From contig CANJQI010000012.1 of NCBI GenBank assembly GCA_947476215.1, positions 1 through 50,783 on the forward strand: a stretch of DNA of 50,783 nucleotides. The letters run 5' to 3'. A program made the translations under genes and the position numbers. Positions 47,765 to 50,783 of the stretch are shown here, piece after piece; within the stretch, counting starts at the first letter, position 1; every line of letters starts with the position of its first letter. This DNA is from Betaproteobacteria bacterium. GTDB taxonomy: Bacteria > Pseudomonadota > Gammaproteobacteria > Burkholderiales > SG8-41. The notes under the pieces were generated by a model, which ran no database searches, was not told the DNA's origin, and worked only from the letters and a program-made list of their open reading frames with translations.

Positions 47765-50185
47765 ATGCCCAGTTCCGATGATCCGGTGATGCCGAATACG
47801 TTGCCAATGTCGCTATTGCCTCTGCGTGACGTCGTGGTATTTCCGCACATGGTTATTCCACTGTTTGTTGGCCGGCCGAAGTCGATCAAAGCGCTGGAAA
47901 CTGCCATGGAAGCGGGCAAGAGCATTGTTTTAGTTGCTCAAAAGTCGGCTTCCAAGGACGAGCCGGCGCCCGAGGATCTGTACACGATAGGCACGGTGGC
48001 CAACATTTTGCAGATGCTTAAGTTGCCCGATGGCACCGTAAAGGTTCTTGTCGAGGGCAGCCAGCGCGCGCGTATCGACCAGGTCATCGATGCCAAAACT
48101 CACTTTACCGTTGAAGCAACGCCCATCGCGGCGGATAACGAGATTACGCATGAAGTTGAAGCGATGCGCCGCACACTGGTCGCGCAGTTCGACCAGTATG
48201 TGAAACTCAACAAGAAGATTCCGCCGGAAATTTTAACGTCTCTGGGCGGTATCGATGAACCCGGGCGCCTGGCGGACACCATAGCTGCGCATTTGCCGCT
48301 CAAGCTTGAGCAAAAGCAGGAAGTCCTGGAAATGTTTGAAGCCCGCAAGCGGCTGGAGCATTTACTGACCCTGATAGAGGGCGAGCTCGATATTCTTCAG
48401 GTGGAAAAACGCATACGCGGCCGCGTCAAACGTCAGATGGAAAAGAGCCAGCGCGAGTACTATCTGAACGAACAGGTCAAGGCGATACAGAAAGAACTGG
48501 GCGAGATCGAAGAGGGCGCCGATCTCGATGATCTGGAAAAACGCATCAAAACCGCGCATATGCCCAAGGACGCGCGCAAGAAGGCCGAGGCTGAATTCAA
48601 GAAACTGCGCCTGATGTCGCCTATGTCAGCGGAAGCCACCGTGGTGCGCAATTATATAGACGTGCTGGTGTCGCTGCCGTGGCGGAAGAAGAGCAAGATC
48701 AGTTCGGATCTTACGCAGGCCGAGAAGGTGCTCGATGAAGATCATTATGGTCTCGACAAGGTCAAGGAACGCATAGTCGAGTATCTTGCCGTGCAGCAGC
48801 GTGTCGAAAAGATGAAGGCGCCCATATTATGCCTGGTAGGGGCGCCGGGGGTGGGCAAAACCTCGCTCGGGCAGTCGATTGCGCGCGCGACCAACCGAAA
48901 GTTCGTGCGCATGTCGCTCGGCGGAGTGCGCGACGAGGCGGAAGTTCGCGGGCACCGGCGCACCTACATTGGATCGATGCCCGGCAAGATTTTGCAAAAC
49001 ATGACCAAGGTCGGTGTGCGGAATCCGCTGTTCCTGCTCGACGAGGTTGACAAGATGGGGATGGATTTTCGCGGCGATCCGGCATCCGCGCTGCTGGAAG
49101 TGCTCGATCCCGAGCAAAATCATACATTCGTCGATCACTATATCGAAGTGGAATATGACCTGTCGGACGTGATGTTCGTGGCGACGGCAAATACGCTGAA
49201 TATTCCGCCGGCGTTGCTCGATCGGATGGAGGTTATCCGGTTGTCGGGTTATACCGAAGATGAAAAAGTCCACATTGCCAACCATCACCTGCTGCGCAAG
49301 CAGATGAATAGCCATGGACTGAAGGCGGAGGAGATTGCGATATCAGAAAGCGCGATGCGCGACATCATCCGTTATTACTCGCGCGAAGCAGGGGTGCGCA
49401 GTCTTGAGCGTGAGATATCCAAGATTTGCCGCAAGGTGGTGAAGGCGCTGGTCGTGAAGTCCGGCGACACCGAGGTGCGCAAAATCACGATTACGTCGCG
49501 TAATCTGGACAAGTATCTGGGTGTTCGTCGTTACACCTATGGCCTTGCCGAGAAAAACAATCAGGTCGGACAGGTGACGGGATTGGCCTGGACTGAAGTG
49601 GGTGGGGAACTGCTAACTATAGAAAGCTCGGTGTTGCCGGGCAAAGGCAAGACAATAACCACGGGCAAACTCGGTGAAGTCATGCAGGAATCTATCCAGG
49701 CCGCATTGTCGGTTGTGCGCAGCCGTTCGCGCAAGCTTGGCATAGAGGATGATTTTTATCAGAAAACCGACATTCATATACATCTGCCGGAAGGCGCGAC
49801 GCCCAAGGACGGTCCGAGTGCAGGCATAGGCATAGTCACCGCCATGGTATCCGCATTGAGCGGCATACCGGTTCGTGCAGAGGTCGCGATGACGGGGGAA
49901 ATCACGCTGCGCGGTGAAGTGTTGCCTATCGGTGGCCTTAAGGAGAAATTGCTGGCAGCCCACCGTGGTGGAATCAAGACGGTGCTGATTCCTCAGGATA
50001 ACGTCAAGGATCTTGCAGAAATACCGGACAACATCAAGAATCGTCTTGATATACATCCGGTAAAGTGGATCGATCAAGTGCTCGAAATGGCGCTGGAGCG
50101 CAAACCGGAACCGTTGGCGCCGAAGGAAGGTGTTGCTCCTGTGCCTGCGGTTCAGGCGCCAGGTGCTCCTGCCGTCAAGCATTGA
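47765..50185 (+). CDS. lon: ATP-dependent protease Lon
   Basis: AAA+ serine protease degrading damaged and regulatory proteins, 806 residues. N-terminal LON substrate domain ([20 protein letters not shown]), coiled-coil region near residue 220 ([22 protein letters not shown]), Walker [16 protein letters not shown], Walker [11 protein letters not shown], and the Ser-Lys dyad: Ser in [15 protein letters not shown] near 680 and Lys in [21 protein letters not shown] near 722. A Pro/Ala-rich tail ends the chain. AGGTGA before ATG 47765 is the ribosome site. Confidence 0.98.
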   Translation: MPSSDDPVMPNTLPMSLLPLRDVVVFPHMVIPLFVGRPKSIKALETAMEAGKSIVLVAQKSASKDEPAPEDLYTIGTVANILQMLKLPDGTVKVLVEGSQRARIDQVIDAKTHFTVEATPIAADNEITHEVEAMRRTLVAQFDQYVKLNKKIPPEILTSLGGIDEPGRLADTIAAHLPLKLEQKQEVLEMFEARKRLEHLLTLIEGELDILQVEKRIRGRVKRQMEKSQREYYLNEQVKAIQKELGEIEEGADLDDLEKRIKTAHMPKDARKKAEAEFKKLRLMSPMSAEATVVRNYIDVLVSLPWRKKSKISSDLTQAEKVLDEDHYGLDKVKERIVEYLAVQQRVEKMKAPILCLVGAPGVGKTSLGQSIARATNRKFVRMSLGGVRDEAEVRGHRRTYIGSMPGKILQNMTKVGVRNPLFLLDEVDKMGMDFRGDPASALLEVLDPEQNHTFVDHYIEVEYDLSDVMFVATANTLNIPPALLDRMEVIRLSGYTEDEKVHIANHHLLRKQMNSHGLKAEEIAISESAMRDIIRYYSREAGVRSLEREISKICRKVVKALVVKSGDTEVRKITITSRNLDKYLGVRRYTYGLAEKNNQVGQVTGLAWTEVGGELLTIESSVLPGKGKTITTGKLGEVMQESIQAALSVVRSRSRKLGIEDDFYQKTDIHIHLPEGATPKDGPSAGIGIVTAMVSALSGIPVRAEVAMTGEITLRGEVLPIGGLKEKLLAAHRGGIKTVLIPQDNVKDLAEIPDNIKNRLDIHPVKWIDQVLEMALERKPEPLAPKEGVAPVPAVQAPGAPAVKH

Positions 50186-50352
50186 TACACTGGTGGCGTA
50201 TGCCGGTGAAGTTCGCGCTGAACCGGCTGAAAGTTTTATCGCGACTTAGCGTTGCCTCTTTGCGTGTAGGTGCTGGCAAATCATGCCAAGATGCGCTAAA
50301 ATGTCGTGTATTCAATGGTCTGGTAGCGGTCGAACATTAGGTATATGAGCCT

Positions 50353-50381
50353 GGGGTAGATGCGCAGTGCGTATCTACCCC
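50353..50381. terminator. Long hairpin after lon, before the tRNAs
   Basis: GGGGTAGAT and ATCTACCCC pair perfectly and the stem continues with one G-T wobble and three G-C pairs to a 3-nt AGT loop, about 13 bp in all. It is followed by AATTATCTT, which is only weakly U-rich. It lies 168 bp past the lon stop and 78 bp before tRNA-Val. The rest of the 273-bp lon-tRNA gap shows no gene. Confidence 0.55.
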
Positions 50382-50458
50382 AATTATCTTGGCTGCCGTC
50401 GTCAGGCTGTTGAGCAGCAAGTGTGTGCAGTACGTAGGTGTGGCAGCTTTTGAGTTGC

Positions 50459-50534
50459 GGGTGCTTAGCTCAGTTGGTAGAGCGTCGCCCTTACAAGGCG
50501 AATGTCGGCGGTTCGAGCCCGTCAGCACCTACCA
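50459..50534 (+). tRNA. tRNA-Val (anticodon UAC)
   Basis: A 76-nt tRNA with acceptor GGGTGCT pairing to AGCACCT (one G-T at the end), encoded CCA, D-arm GCTCAGTTGGTAGAGC, anticodon stem TCGCC/GGCGA with loop CTTACAA (anticodon at 50492-50494), and GGTTCGAGCC T-arm. Confidence 0.97.
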
Positions 50535-50595
50535 GCAAACAGTAGAAGTAGTGCAATCGAACACGTAAGTCGTCAAGCATGAAGCGTGTGGTTTG

Positions 50596-50672
50596 GGAGT
50601 GGTAGTTCAGTTGGTTAGAATACCGGCCTGTCACGCCGGGGGTCGCGGGTTCGAGTCCCGTCCACTCCGCCA
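50596..50672 (+). tRNA. tRNA-Asp (anticodon GUC)
   Basis: A 77-nt tRNA with acceptor GGAGTGG pairing perfectly to CCACTCC, discriminator G and encoded CCA, anticodon stem CCGGC/GCCGG with loop CTGTCAC (anticodon at 50630-50632), and the GGGTTCGAGTCCC T-arm. It lies 61 bp after tRNA-Val and is probably co-transcribed. The sequence changes to AT-rich right after it. Confidence 0.97.
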
Positions 50673-50783
50673 AAAATTTGTTTAAGCCTTTGAATATTAT
50701 AGTTAATTAATATTCATTAAAATCCTACCCATACTTCTACCCATGTCGCCCTCGCCGGGCAAACTGCCCGATCGCAGGCGTCC
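50673..50783. other. AT-rich flank of tRNA-Asp with TACCCAT repeats
   Basis: Immediately 3' of the tRNA is an AT-rich stretch, unlike the GC-rich surroundings. It contains two direct TACCCAT copies (50726-50732 and 50738-50744). An ATG at 50743 opens a short frame (MSPSPGKLPDRRR) running off the window. Such flanks often carry integrase genes of elements inserted at tRNA 3' ends; here there is too little sequence to say so. No terminator hairpin is seen. Confidence 0.35.

Overview
The window looks like chromosomal DNA of a GC-rich betaproteobacterium, probably Burkholderiales or a relative. The reasons are three Bug/TctC-type periplasmic solute receptors, an hpnCDE squalene module, a tRNA-Leu/tig/clpP/clpX/lon block and a long-chain fatty-acid beta-oxidation cluster with FadE, FadL and ETF-quinone oxidoreductase. 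The taxonomic call is inference from gene content; no rRNA is present.

Layout. 1-2.4 kb is a small accessory patch: a REP-like hairpin, a 5'-truncated IS91-type transposase remnant, a broken carboxymuconolactone-decarboxylase-like (CMD) copy, a vapBC toxin-antitoxin pair with a palindromic promoter, then an intact CMD paralogue. 2.4-8.8 kb holds an orphan Bug receptor, an alpha/beta hydrolase, an MltB-type lytic transglycosylase, an NlpC/P60 hydrolase, an orphan secretin-like protein, a YfcE-type phosphoesterase and a thiolase. 9.0-13.1 kb is a probable carboxylate or aromatic-acid catabolic locus: Bug receptor, isocitrate-lyase/PEP-mutase-family lyase and amidohydrolase in one operon, with a second Bug receptor divergent from it.

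13.1-26.0 kb is a complete glycogen locus: glk, glgC, and a reverse-strand run glgA-glgP-glgB-glgX-malQ whose last three genes are joined by ATGA overlaps. Together these can phosphorylate glucose, make ADP-glucose, elongate and branch glycogen, and degrade it by phosphorolysis, debranching and maltodextrin disproportionation.

26.5-39.8 kb is a fatty-acid utilisation block: acyl-CoA dehydrogenase, enoyl-CoA hydratase, acyl-CoA ligase, hotdog thioesterase, FadL porin, an HAD-ECH fusion with domain order opposite to E. coli FadB, thiolase, a chalcone-isomerase-like protein and, convergent, ETF-QO, which passes the dehydrogenase electrons to quinone. Three short heptanucleotide tandem arrays of different sequence lie in its intergenic gaps.

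39.9-44.1 kb is hpnC-hpnD-[PrpF family]-hpnE on the reverse strand (squalene from farnesyl diphosphate, usually for hopanoids), with a PrpF-type isomerase gene inside it. 44.2-50.2 kb is tRNA-Leu(UAG), tig, clpP, clpX and lon, the protein folding and ATP-dependent proteolysis set. The end has tRNA-Val(UAC), tRNA-Asp(GUC) and an AT-rich segment that may be the edge of an integrated element.

Most of the window is ordinary housekeeping and metabolic DNA. I did not find a clear undescribed system; the least explained parts are the accessory patch, the orphan secretin, the PrpF insertion in hpnCDE, the heptamer arrays and the tRNA-Asp flank.
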